DNA of 64,000 nt from the IMG/VR virus record IMGVR_UViG_3300019927_000008, positions 1 to 64,000 of that record. One strand, 5' to 3'. Below, one piece after another: positions 40,909 through 48,089 of the stretch. Made by a program: the position numbers and the translations under genes. Each line of letters opens with the position of its first letter. The first letter of the stretch is position 1. Under the pieces are notes generated by a model. That model had not been told where the DNA came from, searched no databases, and saw only the letters and a list, made by a program, of their open reading frames with translations. The stretch is from a virus.

Positions 40909-42365
40909 GTTAGCGTGTTCTGGTCGGTGTCGTCGTTGTCCAGTCCGGAGTCGAAGACTTCCTCTTCCATCTCTTCGCGCTCTTCGACCTTCTCGGCAAG
41001 TTCGTTCGCTTCTTCCTCTGCGAGGTTGACCGTCGTCCCATCGAACGGATGTGTCACCAGCAGACCCTCACCTTCGAGGAACTGCTGTTCGTAGTCCATC
41101 GCAACCGCCGTTGGGTAGTTCTCGTGAACGATCTCCCGAGTCCCTTCGATGATCTCCGGCCAGTCGATGTTCACCTTCCGGCTGACCTGTTGAGCGAACT
41201 CCGAAGCCGACCACTCGTGAGGAGTTACGGTCTTGTCAGGCCGAACGTAACCCTTCGTCTTCATCGACTTGAGCATGGACCGAACGTCGTGGTTGGTGAT
41301 GTTCCAACCCTGATCGCGCATCATCGACTGAAGATGATCCACGTCGTACTGCTGTCCGTAGTTCGAGCGAAGGACATCGAGAAGGTGGAAGTCTTTGTCC
41401 TGAAGGTTCAGCGCCGACAGGACCATCTTCTCACCAAAGACTCGCATCCCGAGCCATGCGTCTTTGGGAGTGACGAGCATCGTCACGTTGTCCTTGATCC
41501 TTCGATCCCCGGTCCACATCTTCTGCGGAACCTCAAGGCGCTCGTCGTAGTGGAAGAGTGTCACGCTCTTCATGAAGTTCGAGAGCCGAGGGAAGTCACG
41601 GCGGGCCTCCGTGAAGTGTTGTGGGAGTGGGTTCTGTTTGTCCATCGCTTCGACTACGGGATTAAGGAATCCCCCCTGCGTTCCTTCCCCGTAACCGTGC
41701 ATCGGGATCGTCGAGACGTATTCCCGAATCTCGTTGGTTCGCTCTTCGCTGATGTTGTACTTGTACGTTCCCGCTTCGGCCTTCGCTTGTCGGGTGTTAA
41801 CCTGCTTGGTCAGCTCTTGAGAGTCGTCGATCCCAACGACCAACGCCCGGTTCCGAATCTCGGGGTAGTCGTTCAGGTCGGTCTGTTCGTTGTCCGACGC
41901 AAGGAACAGCACCATACACGTCGGCGGCTGTAGCGTTTGGGTGACCGTGGTTCGCTCTTCACCCTTAACGTCGGTGTAGGTGTGACTGATCGACTCACCG
42001 TCACCGTGGCGCTTCCAGATGTTTTCGAGCCAGTCCTGACCCGCGATGTTCGTCACGTCCTTGTGACGGTGTACCGGGCAGGAGTTGATCGTCCGATGCT
42101 CTTCGTAGAGAGCGGTCTTACTGAGCGAAGTCGGGATTTGATAGACCCAACTATCCGGAACACAGTATTCCGCCGCGTTGACTGTTGCGTCCTTCCCTCC
42201 GGATGAAAGCCCCGTCACTACAACGAAGCCACCGTAGAAGAAGGAGAGGAAGATTACGAGGTGTGTGTCGGCCTCACCAGCGAGTCCCCAATCCTCTCGG
42301 AGTTGGCTCACTTCGTACAGCGTCGGGTTCGTGATATTTTCAATATCCATGTTTGGTTGTGTCAC
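40905..42365 (-). CDS. AAA+-like ATPase, probable replicative helicase
   Basis: 486 aa. FVVVTGLSSGGKDATVNAA near residue 48-66 is a P-loop with Asp where Ser/Thr is usual (GKD). TCMVLFLASDNEQTDL near 150 and IRNRALVVGID near 175 fit Walker B and sensor strands of DUF927/MCM-like viral ATPases. The C-terminal half has a winged-helix stretch (NITNHDVRSMLKSMKTKGYV) and an acidic tail. Adjacent to the primase-like gene, it is the best helicase candidate; the odd P-loop needs care. Confidence 0.6.
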   Translation of the reverse strand: MTQPNMDIENITNPTLYEVSQLREDWGLAGEADTHLVIFLSFFYGGFVVVTGLSSGGKDATVNAAEYCVPDSWVYQIPTSLSKTALYEEHRTINSCPVHRHKDVTNIAGQDWLENIWKRHGDGESISHTYTDVKGEERTTVTQTLQPPTCMVLFLASDNEQTDLNDYPEIRNRALVVGIDDSQELTKQVNTRQAKAEAGTYKYNISEERTNEIREYVSTIPMHGYGEGTQGGFLNPVVEAMDKQNPLPQHFTEARRDFPRLSNFMKSVTLFHYDERLEVPQKMWTGDRRIKDNVTMLVTPKDAWLGMRVFGEKMVLSALNLQDKDFHLLDVLRSNYGQQYDVDHLQSMMRDQGWNITNHDVRSMLKSMKTKGYVRPDKTVTPHEWSASEFAQQVSRKVNIDWPEIIEGTREIVHENYPTAVAMDYEQQFLEGEGLLVTHPFDGTTVNLAEEEANELAEKVEEREEMEEEVFDSGLDNDDTDQNTLT

Positions 42366-42461
42366 GCCGTCTCGTGGGCTGACGCCGGGGAAGCCCCATT
42401 TCGGAACCTCCCCAAAAGCGGCCCACGAAACGGCACAGCAGATCAGTTACCGCGCTTTACC
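42366..42461 (-). promoter_or_regulatory. Structured leader upstream of the AAA+ gene
   Basis: On the minus strand CGTGGGC near 42430 pairs with GCCCACG near 42372, enclosing a GGGG-CTT-CCCC hairpin preceded by CCGAAAT and followed by GGCGTC. The inner part resembles hairpin 1 of the tandem-hairpin elements at 55423, 57653 and 62941 but its stem is shorter. Confidence 0.4.
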
Positions 42462-42761
42462 TCAGTCGTCTCCGAACGCTTCTTCTCGGACGTACTCTTC
42501 GTACCGCTTCATCGCCTGCCGCTCGGCGTAGACCGTGGCAAGCTCACCGAGGGCCATGATCCACTCGTCGGTGGCTTCTCGGTCGAGATCGCCCGGCTTC
42601 GTTGCCGACAGCGAGGCGTGAGCCGTGAAGGGTTCGTACTGATCGAGTTGGAGCTTTCGAGTCGCCCCAACCTCGGTACTGTCTACCGTTTCTCGAACGG
42701 TAAACTCGTCACCGTCTTCGGTTTCGAGCGTCCGTTCATCGGGGGGAGCGGGTTCACTCAT
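42462..42761 (-). CDS. Hypothetical acidic protein, 99 aa
   Basis: Start at MSEPAPPDERTLE, because the upstream extension is basic. Contains TRKLQLDQYEPFTAHASLSA and a helical C-terminus (YAERQAMKRYEEYVREEAF). Stop-start overlap (ATGA) with the membrane gene upstream. Confidence 0.6.
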   Translation of the reverse strand: MSEPAPPDERTLETEDGDEFTVRETVDSTEVGATRKLQLDQYEPFTAHASLSATKPGDLDREATDEWIMALGELATVYAERQAMKRYEEYVREEAFGDD

Positions 42762-42904
42762 GCTATCACTCCGAAGTGAAGCAGGAGCAGGTAGACGACG
42801 TAGACTCCGCCGACGATCATCGACAGAGCCAACACGAGACAGAAGGCGAACCACGCTTTGAACAGCGTGAAGATGCCTTCCGGTTCGAGGTTGTCAGTCT
42901 CCAT
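42758..42904 (-). CDS. Single-span membrane protein, 48 aa
   Basis: METDNLEPEGIFTLFK followed by a long hydrophobic helix (FAFCLVLALSMIVGGVYVVY) extending to the C-terminus. Overlaps both neighbours. Function unknown. Confidence 0.5.
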   Translation of the reverse strand: METDNLEPEGIFTLFKAWFAFCLVLALSMIVGGVYVVYLLLLHFGVIA

Positions 42905-44010
42905 CAGTCAGATCGCTCCTGTGCAACCTCTGCGGCGGCTTGCCAGTCGATCTCGTCCGGATTGTCTACCTCGTTCTCCGCGAAGTTCCGGATGTCCTGT
43001 GCGGTCGGATTGTCGTTGTTACGAGCGATGTAGTCGATCAGGTTGTCGAGGTGGTCCGGCACTCCCGAGGGGAGGCCGTCAGAGGCTCCAGACGGCTCGT
43101 CAGGAGACTCCGTATCGGTGCTACCCGAGGCGTCGGCGGTGGTCGTCCCACCGTCAGCGGCGGCCTTCTCGCTGTCAGGCGACCCACTCTGACTATCGTC
43201 GTCAGACAGGTCGTTGTCGATGTTGACGAACTCGCCCGTTCCCACATCGAGCAGGTTGGGGACTTCGTAGGTCGTCGTGTCTCCGTCTTCCCACTCCTGC
43301 GTTTCCTCCGTGACCCACAGCTCCATCGGACGACCCTCAAGTTCCTCCCGAAGCTCGGGGTCTTCCGTCGCCAGCCAGTCGTGGTCGTCGTACTTCGGGT
43401 TCTTGTCGGGTTCACCCCGAGGGGTCGGGTCTTCGCCGTTGTCGTTGATGACCGCATCTCCCATCTTCGTCACCTTCTTAGCGAAGGTGCGAACCCACGA
43501 GTTGTTGCCGAGGAGCATCGAAGCGTCGTCGGCAAGGATCGCTCCGTCTTCGATTTCGAGATCGAGGTCGTTGTTGACCGCGATGTCTCCCGCTTCTTCG
43601 ATCACTACACCGACCGGGGTGTAGAAGTAGTCGTTCCCGGCGAAGGACTCCGAGAACCCTGCGACTCGCGGGTGATCGAGGATGTCCTGCGCGGACATCT
43701 GATTGCTGTACTCGCCGGTTTCGCTCTGCTTCTCGTAGACCAGTCCGTCACTCGGGTTGAGGTTGAAGAACTTGTCTGCCGAGAAAATCTTCCAAGTGTT
43801 CGGCTTGTCGTCGCGGCGGAAGACTACGCCGTCGATCACGGCGGCGTCTTCGAAGTTGATGATGAAGCTCGTCCCGTACTGATCGTGCGTACTGGCGTTG
43901 AGATCAGTCGGGGAGAGCCGCACCGCCGCGTACTTCTGGAGCTTGAACGTCTTCTGGTCGTCGTAGTCGTTACCGTCGCCGTTGTTGCCGGAGTTGTCGT
44001 ATCGGGACAT
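42904..44010 (-). CDS. Hypothetical protein with disordered linker, 368 aa
   Basis: First gene of the helicase-primase unit. N-terminal 250 residues look globular (KTFKLQKYAAVRLSPTDLN, YFYTPVGVVIEEAGDI, MELWVTEETQEWED). Then comes a Ser/Asp/Gly-rich disordered linker (260-310) and a small helical C-terminal domain (LDNLIDYIARNNDNPTA). The layout resembles single-strand-binding or replication-accessory proteins, but no motif proves it. CCTTCTCGCTGT is at 43164-43175. Confidence 0.55.
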   Translation of the reverse strand: MSRYDNSGNNGDGNDYDDQKTFKLQKYAAVRLSPTDLNASTHDQYGTSFIINFEDAAVIDGVVFRRDDKPNTWKIFSADKFFNLNPSDGLVYEKQSETGEYSNQMSAQDILDHPRVAGFSESFAGNDYFYTPVGVVIEEAGDIAVNNDLDLEIEDGAILADDASMLLGNNSWVRTFAKKVTKMGDAVINDNGEDPTPRGEPDKNPKYDDHDWLATEDPELREELEGRPMELWVTEETQEWEDGDTTTYEVPNLLDVGTGEFVNIDNDLSDDDSQSGSPDSEKAAADGGTTTADASGSTDTESPDEPSGASDGLPSGVPDHLDNLIDYIARNNDNPTAQDIRNFAENEVDNPDEIDWQAAAEVAQERSD

Positions 44011-44084
44011 TGTTAGGTTGTGTCAGGTCGTGATCGCCTCACTCTGAGCGCCGACCTGCTACACTCAAAGAGTAGAGGTGGGGA

Positions 44085-44131
44085 CACTTGAGTCTTATGA
44101 TAAGGCTCGAAGTGGCCCAACTTGAGTCTTA
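44085..44131 (-). promoter_or_regulatory. Two promoter boxes of the helicase-primase unit
   Basis: Minus strand has TAAGACTCAAGTTGGG at 44119-44132 and TAAGACTCAAGTGTCC at 44085-44098, about 33 bp apart. The nearer leaves a leader of about 60-70 nt before the ATG at 44010. Two copies in tandem may allow regulated or staged use. Confidence 0.5.
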
Positions 44132-44140
44132 ACCTCTAAT

Positions 44141-44192
44141 GCCGAGTGGTGGGAGTTGAACCACCATACGACGGCCTGATTACCGACTCGGT
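44141..44192 (-). ncRNA. tRNA-like minihelix (acceptor plus T arm)
   Basis: Minus strand 44192-44186 (ACCGAGT) pairs at six positions with ACTCGGC at 44147-44141. Inside it GGTGG/CCACC closes an eight-base loop beginning TTCAACT, as in a T arm. No D or anticodon arm fits in the 20 nt between. It could be a decayed tRNA, but two similar minihelices exist at 55966 and 58966. Confidence 0.45.
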
Positions 44193-44332
44193 GCTTGGTC
44201 GCGCACGTCTGCGCTAACAAGCTTCTGCTCCGGAGCGTGGTCAGCGGGAAGGGCGCTGGCTCTACCCCGTTTCCGGTCGTGGCACTTGCACTTGCATCGG
44301 TCCCCACACGGTTCGCAGATACAGTCAGGCAT
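44180..44332 (-). CDS. Cys-rich microprotein, 50 aa
   Basis: MPDCICEPCGDRCKCKCH packs six Cys and one His into 18 residues, metallothionein- or zinc-knuckle-like; the rest is unstructured. The ATG overlaps the upstream membrane gene. The last codons overlap the tRNA-like minihelix, so the C-terminus may be incidental. Confidence 0.45.
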   Translation of the reverse strand: MPDCICEPCGDRCKCKCHDRKRGRASALPADHAPEQKLVSADVRDQAPSR

Positions 44333-44642
44333 CGACTACCTCCGTGTTGAGGTTCACTCCGTCGTCGTCTTCTTTCTCGATTGCCGGGTCGGGTTTGTCC
44401 GGCTGTTCGGAATCTGATTCCATGTTTTTCTTCCGGGCTGGTTTGTGTACGTCGTGTCTCTTGATGCTACCAGTTGGCTCTGCTAACCCCGAAAGAGCCG
44501 ACCACCCGGCCTTCCCGAGGCGATCAATGCTACTTCCGATTCCTTTTGCACAGTAGATGCCGAACGCCGCGCCGAACCCAAGCACGAACGCAAGAGTTGC
44601 GAACGTGAACAGGGCGATTACTGTGAGTTGAACTTCTGACAT
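44325..44642 (-). CDS. Membrane protein, 105 aa
   Basis: N-terminal hydrophobic region (VQLTVIALFTFATLAFVLG, then FGAAFGIYCAKGIG) makes one long or two short membrane spans, followed by a basic then acidic cytoplasmic tail (KRHDVHKPARKKN). Start set at the second Met (44642). Function unknown. Confidence 0.55.
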   Translation of the reverse strand: MSEVQLTVIALFTFATLAFVLGFGAAFGIYCAKGIGSSIDRLGKAGWSALSGLAEPTGSIKRHDVHKPARKKNMESDSEQPDKPDPAIEKEDDDGVNLNTEVVDA

Positions 44643-44667
44643 CATTCCAAATTTCGGAACAGCGATC

Positions 44668-45123
44668 TTACTCGGAGTCGTCAGCTTCTTCAGCGTCTTC
44701 AGCTTCTTCGGTGTTTTCGGAGACGAGCTTGTCCCACATCACGGTCGGATTTCCGTTTTCCAACTCGACCGGGACGACCATCCCTTCGATTTCTTCGAGC
44801 GTATCGAGTCCGACGTTGAGGGCGTTCAGAAGGTCGAGCAGATCAGACTCGACATCTTGGTGACCGTTGGGGAGGTCGAAGATGAGACAGCCAGCTTCGA
44901 CGTTCTGGTCTACATCGAACGGAATGACGATCTTCCACTCACTCTGGAAGTATCCTCCGAAGTCGCGCATCTCCGGTTCTTCGAGGACCGCTTCGAGAGA
45001 GCGACCACGAAGGAAGGCAGTTTCATCAACTGCCATCCGGACTGCTTCTGCGCCGGTCGGTGTCGGATCGGTGGTAGTGGGACGGAACAGCTTCGAGACG
45101 ACGGTTGCGATAGTGTGAATCAT
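44668..45123 (-). CDS. Hypothetical protein, 151 aa
   Basis: Start at MIHTIATVVSKLFRP (45123); the longer frame runs into tRNA-Gln. Middle part is folded (SEWKIVIPFDVDQNVEAGCLIFDLP), with a helical SDLLDLLNALNVGLDTLEEI, and a C-terminus of Glu/Ala/Asp repeats. It directly follows the tRNA region in transcription order. Confidence 0.6.
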   Translation of the reverse strand: MIHTIATVVSKLFRPTTTDPTPTGAEAVRMAVDETAFLRGRSLEAVLEEPEMRDFGGYFQSEWKIVIPFDVDQNVEAGCLIFDLPNGHQDVESDLLDLLNALNVGLDTLEEIEGMVVPVELENGNPTVMWDKLVSENTEEAEDAEEADDSE

Positions 45124-45164
45124 TGGTATGGTGTGGATGGTTGTCGGTCGGTTCCTCACCGCAA

Positions 45165-45237
45165 TAGTCCGGGGAGGATTCGAACCTCCGGCATCGGCTC
45201 CAAAGGCCAATATGTTTGGCCGCTACACCACCGGACT
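45165..45237 (-). tRNA. tRNA-Gln(UUG)
   Basis: 73 nt: acceptor AGTCCGG/CCGGACT with discriminator A, D arm TGGTGTAGCGGCC, anticodon arm TTGGC-CTTTGGA-GCCGA giving anticodon UUG, T arm GGAGG-TTCGAAT-CCTCC. All stems pair. The sequence is very close to what I recall of haloarchaeal tRNA-Gln. Serves CAA/CAG codons in viral mRNA. Confidence 0.92.
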
Positions 45238-45371
45238 GAATGGAGAGGTGTGTAACTTCTCTCCACCTTACAGCAACCGAGGGAACCAGTCTCGATTGGG
45301 TTGGGGTGAACCGCGAACCTCGCTTTGTGTTTTCTGCTCTATTCAGCACCGCTCCTCCGACATCGGAGGAA

Positions 45372-45444
45372 TGGAGACGGAGGGATTCGAACCCCCGGTG
45401 TGCCGCCGGATGGCGACCACGATACCTGACTTCGCCACGTCCCC
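45372..45444 (-). tRNA. tRNA-like, anticodon arm irregular
   Basis: 73 nt with good acceptor (GGGGACG/CGTCTCC, one G-U), D arm (GCGA/TCGT) and T arm (GGGGG-TTCGAAT-CCCTC). The anticodon region GGTCGCCATCCGGCGGCA does not give a five-pair stem with a seven-base loop. The only T that can be position 33 would imply CCG (Arg), which is weak. Either a decayed tRNA or a non-decoding tRNA-like RNA. Confidence 0.6.
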
Positions 45445-45761
45445 TCGGGCCGTTTTCAGGCCCTTTAGATCAAACACAATTAGGGTATGATCTTGTTCGA
45501 CAATTGTGGGCGGCGCGACTCTTATCGCCCCTCACCTCGGGTGTCACCTCCGTTCTACCGGAGATCATCACTACCGAGTGCTTCGGTTAGGACCCGGTTC
45601 TATGTTTCGTTAGACTTGAATCACCAGACTTTGAATCTTTCGTTTGGGTGTTAAAATGGGGTTTAATACTGAAACGTGACGACCCCAATTTCACGTTTCG
45701 CAGGCCGCTTATTGGCCTCGGTCCAGAGAGGCGGCCTTTCTCTCCTTTCCTCGAACGGCCA
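45445..45761. other. Non-coding spacer in the tRNA region
   Basis: No gene seen. It contains the short hairpins expected between tRNA genes, for example ACCTCGGGTGT and a CCGTTCTACCGG stem, a GACTTGAATC box near 45613 resembling half a promoter box, and an AATTTCACGTTTCG stretch. The minus-strand open frame spanning 45587-46591 is an artefact of several tRNA-like genes. Confidence 0.4.
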
Positions 45762-45837
45762 TACGGAAGCCGGGATTTGAACCCGAGTCTCCCTACCATA
45801 CTGGCAAGGAATCGTGGCCGGACTCGACTACTTCCGT
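45762..45837 (-). tRNA. tRNA-like, possibly tRNA-Gly(GCC)
   Basis: 76 nt: acceptor ACGGAAG/CTTCCGT perfect, D arm GTCG/CGAT, T arm TCGGG-TTCAAAT-CCCGG. The loop TTGCCAG would give GCC (Gly), as in archaeal tRNA-Gly, but the bases flanking it do not make a normal stem; TGCCA-GTA-TGGTA forms a competing hairpin. Identity therefore tentative. Confidence 0.55.
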
Positions 45838-45981
45838 GGTGATTTTTAAGCGCCACAACGTTTCCTCCCGCTATCACGGGTATGTCACTCGGCGCTCGAA
45901 ACGAGAGGCGACCTCGCTTCGTCGGGCTGTTGCCAACGTTGCCCTCGGTAGCAGTTGTTCGACCGGGTGCAAGCCGGTAAG

Positions 45982-46061
45982 TGGGAGATGGGGCCTCGAA
46001 CCCCGTTCGTGCGGTCATTGCCGCGATACTTTCGCCAAGCCGTGCGCCTCGGCTACTCCCT
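45982..46061 (-). tRNA. tRNA-like, anticodon not assignable
   Basis: About 80 nt. GGGAG/CTCCC acceptor pairs, D arm GCCG/CGGC, and T arm CGGGG-TTCGAGG-CCCC are seen. The interior folds as two small hairpins (GCGA-AAGTA-TCGC and GCGG-CAATGA-CCGC) rather than an anticodon arm. Discriminator A. Probably a degenerate or non-decoding tRNA-like element. Confidence 0.5.
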
Positions 46062-46172
46062 ATGAGAGTTGAGATAACCGGGCATCCCTCACCCCGGAGT
46101 CGCGGATTCCCCGACCCACGCCCATCGAGGGGCATGGTCATCGAGGCTCCACCGGAGCGACTGTCCGGCTCA

Positions 46173-46258
46173 AGAGAACGGAGGGATTCGAACCCTCGTG
46201 TTGCTGTTTCACCTTCTGGATGGGAAGGTCGCGTTCGGCCAGACTGCGCTACGTTCTC
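46173..46258 (-). tRNA. tRNA-like, long variable region
   Basis: 86 nt. Acceptor GAGAACG/CGTTCTC perfect, T arm GAGGG-TTCGAAT-CCCTC perfect, and a strong five-pair anticodon stem CCTTC/GAAGG. The loop CCATCCA lacks the T expected at position 33, and the formal anticodon AUC is not used in archaea. A 14-nt variable region follows, as in Leu/Ser tRNAs. Transcribed identity unclear. Confidence 0.55.
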
Positions 46259-46312
46259 GGAATGGCGTCGTTGGGTGAGGCTTACTGATCCCGACGCCTG
46301 AGGATCAGCCAA

Positions 46313-46386
46313 AGCCAGTCCCCGGATTCGAACCGGGGAAGTCTTCCTTACAAAGGAAGTGCTTGAACCACCCAAGCTCGACGGGC
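46313..46386 (-). tRNA. tRNA-Thr(UGU)
   Basis: 74 nt: acceptor GCCCGTC/GACTGGC (one mismatch), D arm GCTT/AAGC, anticodon stem CTTCC/GGAAG with loop TTTGTAA giving UGU, T arm CCCGG-TTCGAAT-CCGGG. Decodes ACA/ACG. It is the first tRNA of the minus-strand cluster, about 170 bp after a promoter-like GAGTCTTA box. Confidence 0.88.
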
Positions 46387-46552
46387 ACGTCGAAAGGAGT
46401 GAGGAACGGAGCGACCAGCTCCGTTGATCCCGACCGACGACGGGACACAACCACCGAGGAGAAAAGCCCCGGTCGGAGAAACAAAGAGTCTCAGTCATGT
46501 TCTCTGTGTTCCTCCGTACTATACCCAATAGGCCTAAGAATAAAAGTCCATC

Positions 46553-46567
46553 GCTTCGAGTCTTAGG
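46553..46567 (-). promoter_or_regulatory. Promoter box of the tRNA cluster
   Basis: Minus strand reads CCTAAGACTCGAAGCG, a variant of the shared AAGACTYAASTC box, upstream of tRNA-Thr. The region 46387-46646 has no gene; on the plus strand GGACTTAAGTCGG near 46608 sits about 30 bp before the zinc-finger gene and probably promotes it. Confidence 0.4.
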
Positions 46568-46646
46568 GATTGGGGGATTTGTCGTAAGCATAACCTCTGG
46601 AACAGGAAAGGACTTAAGTCGGAAAAGCTCGAATCTTTGGGTGTAG

Positions 46647-47258
46647 ATGACACGATCATCTCAGAAAGTTCCGGATGGCGGTTCGAGTAAGAAGAAGAAG
46701 CACAGGAATGAAGAGAAAACTGTAATCTGCCCTGTAGAAGGATGTGATAAGGAAGTTCTTTCTCGGGGCTTACATCTCCATATCTACCGTTCAAGTGGGA
46801 ACGGTCACGGAGAGAGCAAAGATATTCCAGACCACATCAACTTAGAAGACGCAGAAGTTGTTGGTGAGCGTAATGTGACCATGGAGTACCCCGAGAAGAG
46901 AGAATCCGAGAAAGTGGCTCGGCTCTGTCCGTACTGTGAGCGTCCGTTTCGGGGAAAGCACGGAGTAATGATTCACCTCGGTCAGATGAAAGGCAGGAAG
47001 AACCACCCGGAGGACGGCCCGGATCAATTCGAACCCGACGATTTCGCCATCGTTCATGTTGACGAGAACGAGAACGTTGTCGAAGTGATCGAAGAAGGTG
47101 ACGCCGAGGCCATGCCTTCGACGCAACGACGCCGAGAAGAGGCAGGGGAACTTGGTTCGTTGAGTCCCGAGAAGGTTCGAGAGTATATTGACGACCTTCG
47201 AGAACAGGGTCTTGACGAAGAGGCTGATCGGGCTGAGACGATGCTACTCTCCGACTGA
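46647..47258 (+). CDS. C2H2 zinc-finger protein
   Basis: 203 aa, on its own plus-strand island. First finger in VICPVEGCDKEVLSRGLHLHI near 27-50; second in LCPYCERPFRGKHGVMIHLGQ near 92-115, classical Cys2His2 spacing. Basic N-terminus (KKKKHR) and a helical acidic C-terminus (PEKVREYIDDLREQG). Likely a sequence-specific DNA-binding regulator. Lies about 600 bp from the iteron array and is a candidate to bind it. Confidence 0.75.
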   Translation: MTRSSQKVPDGGSSKKKKHRNEEKTVICPVEGCDKEVLSRGLHLHIYRSSGNGHGESKDIPDHINLEDAEVVGERNVTMEYPEKRESEKVARLCPYCERPFRGKHGVMIHLGQMKGRKNHPEDGPDQFEPDDFAIVHVDENENVVEVIEEGDAEAMPSTQRRREEAGELGSLSPEKVREYIDDLREQGLDEEADRAETMLLSD

Positions 47259-47786
47259 CCACTCGTTTTCGAAGTAGCTTTTGTCGTACTGCAAATCCTT
47301 GTTCCGAGAGTAACTCTCCCGAATAGCGTCGGCGTATTCCATGAGATCGAGGAACCCGGCCTTCTCGGTGTGGAGTCCATCTTGCATCCTCGGGATGATT
47401 TCTTCGAGCATCAGCACGGCTCTCTCGTAATGAGTGACCAAGTAGGGCATCAGAGGCCGGAGGAACCGTTCAAGGTCGTCCGGCTTCTGGCAAATCCACT
47501 CATAACTTCGACTGGCGAAGCGGTCACTCTCTTTCTCGTTGAGTTTGTAGCTGATTCCGTGATCTTCACAGTAGGCCATCAGCTTCCCGATTACCGGATC
47601 GTTGTTGTTCGCTGGTCTGTTCATCCTCGCCATAGCCGTGAACTTGTAGCCGTTCTTGTAGCTGTCGTCTTTGGCGATGTGGATGCTCAACGTCCCTGCC
47701 GCGTCGAAGACACCAGCAAGGTGAGCAAGGTCTGTTTCGTCCACAGCGATGTTGTCTTGAACCTGATTGCTTGTATCTGTTGTCAT
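47244..47786 (-). CDS. LAGLIDADG homing endonuclease-like protein
   Basis: 180 aa. LAHLAGVFDAAGTLSIHIA near residues 21-39 matches the LAGLIDADG motif, with the catalytic Asp kept; the rest (YEWICQKPDDLERFLRPLMPYL) resembles single-motif intron-less homing enzymes. Convergent with the zinc-finger gene, overlapping its 3' end by 15 bases. Would act as a dimer. EKAG near residue 142 is on a copy of the dispersed motif (47360-47367). Confidence 0.7.
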   Translation of the reverse strand: MTTDTSNQVQDNIAVDETDLAHLAGVFDAAGTLSIHIAKDDSYKNGYKFTAMARMNRPANNNDPVIGKLMAYCEDHGISYKLNEKESDRFASRSYEWICQKPDDLERFLRPLMPYLVTHYERAVLMLEEIIPRMQDGLHTEKAGFLDLMEYADAIRESYSRNKDLQYDKSYFENEWSVGE

Positions 47787-47882
47787 GGTTTACGTTTATC
47801 CTCACATGGTTTAATCCTTGTGTAAGACTCAAGTCGCAAGTCTTTTATTCTTACACCCTCTTGTTATAGTGTAGGCAAGTTC

Positions 47883-48056
47883 TGTAGGGTTTACTCATAG
47901 GAGTTACCTCTGTAGGGTTAACTCCACAGGGGTAACACCATTTGTTGTTCACCCACACCCTTCCCGCTGTAAGAAGTAAGGTAATACCTGTAGTGTTTAC
48001 TCTGTAGGGAACACCCTGTAGAGTACAACAGTATATGTTACCTATAGGGAACACCC
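47883..48056 (+). repeat. 14-bp iteron array, candidate replication origin
   Basis: Tandem 14-bp units: four at 47883-47938, four at 47975-48030 and one at 48043-48056. Best copies are TGTAGGGTTAACTC, TGTAGGGAACACCC and TATAGGGAACACCC; consensus TGTAGGGTNAACAC. The 36-bp gap between the two blocks holds CCTTCCCGCTGT (47959-47970), a one-base variant of the long dispersed motif. AT-rich sequence and a TATATG lie next to it. This is iteron-type origin architecture, directly before the TFB-like gene. Confidence 0.65.
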
Positions 48057-48089
48057 CCTCTGGAGCTTTGCCTGAAGTCTAATTGAACG

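Noticed and set aside
44141-44192. Considered as an ordinary complete tRNA gene
   Set aside because: No second 5' acceptor strand, D arm or anticodon arm pairs with the 3' part; listed as a minihelix instead.
45587-46591. 334-aa minus-strand open frame
   Set aside because: It runs through several tRNA-like genes in the same direction, so it is not a protein gene.
47883-48056. Short tandem units considered as a CRISPR array
   Set aside because: Units are contiguous 14-bp repeats without spacers; iterons fit better.
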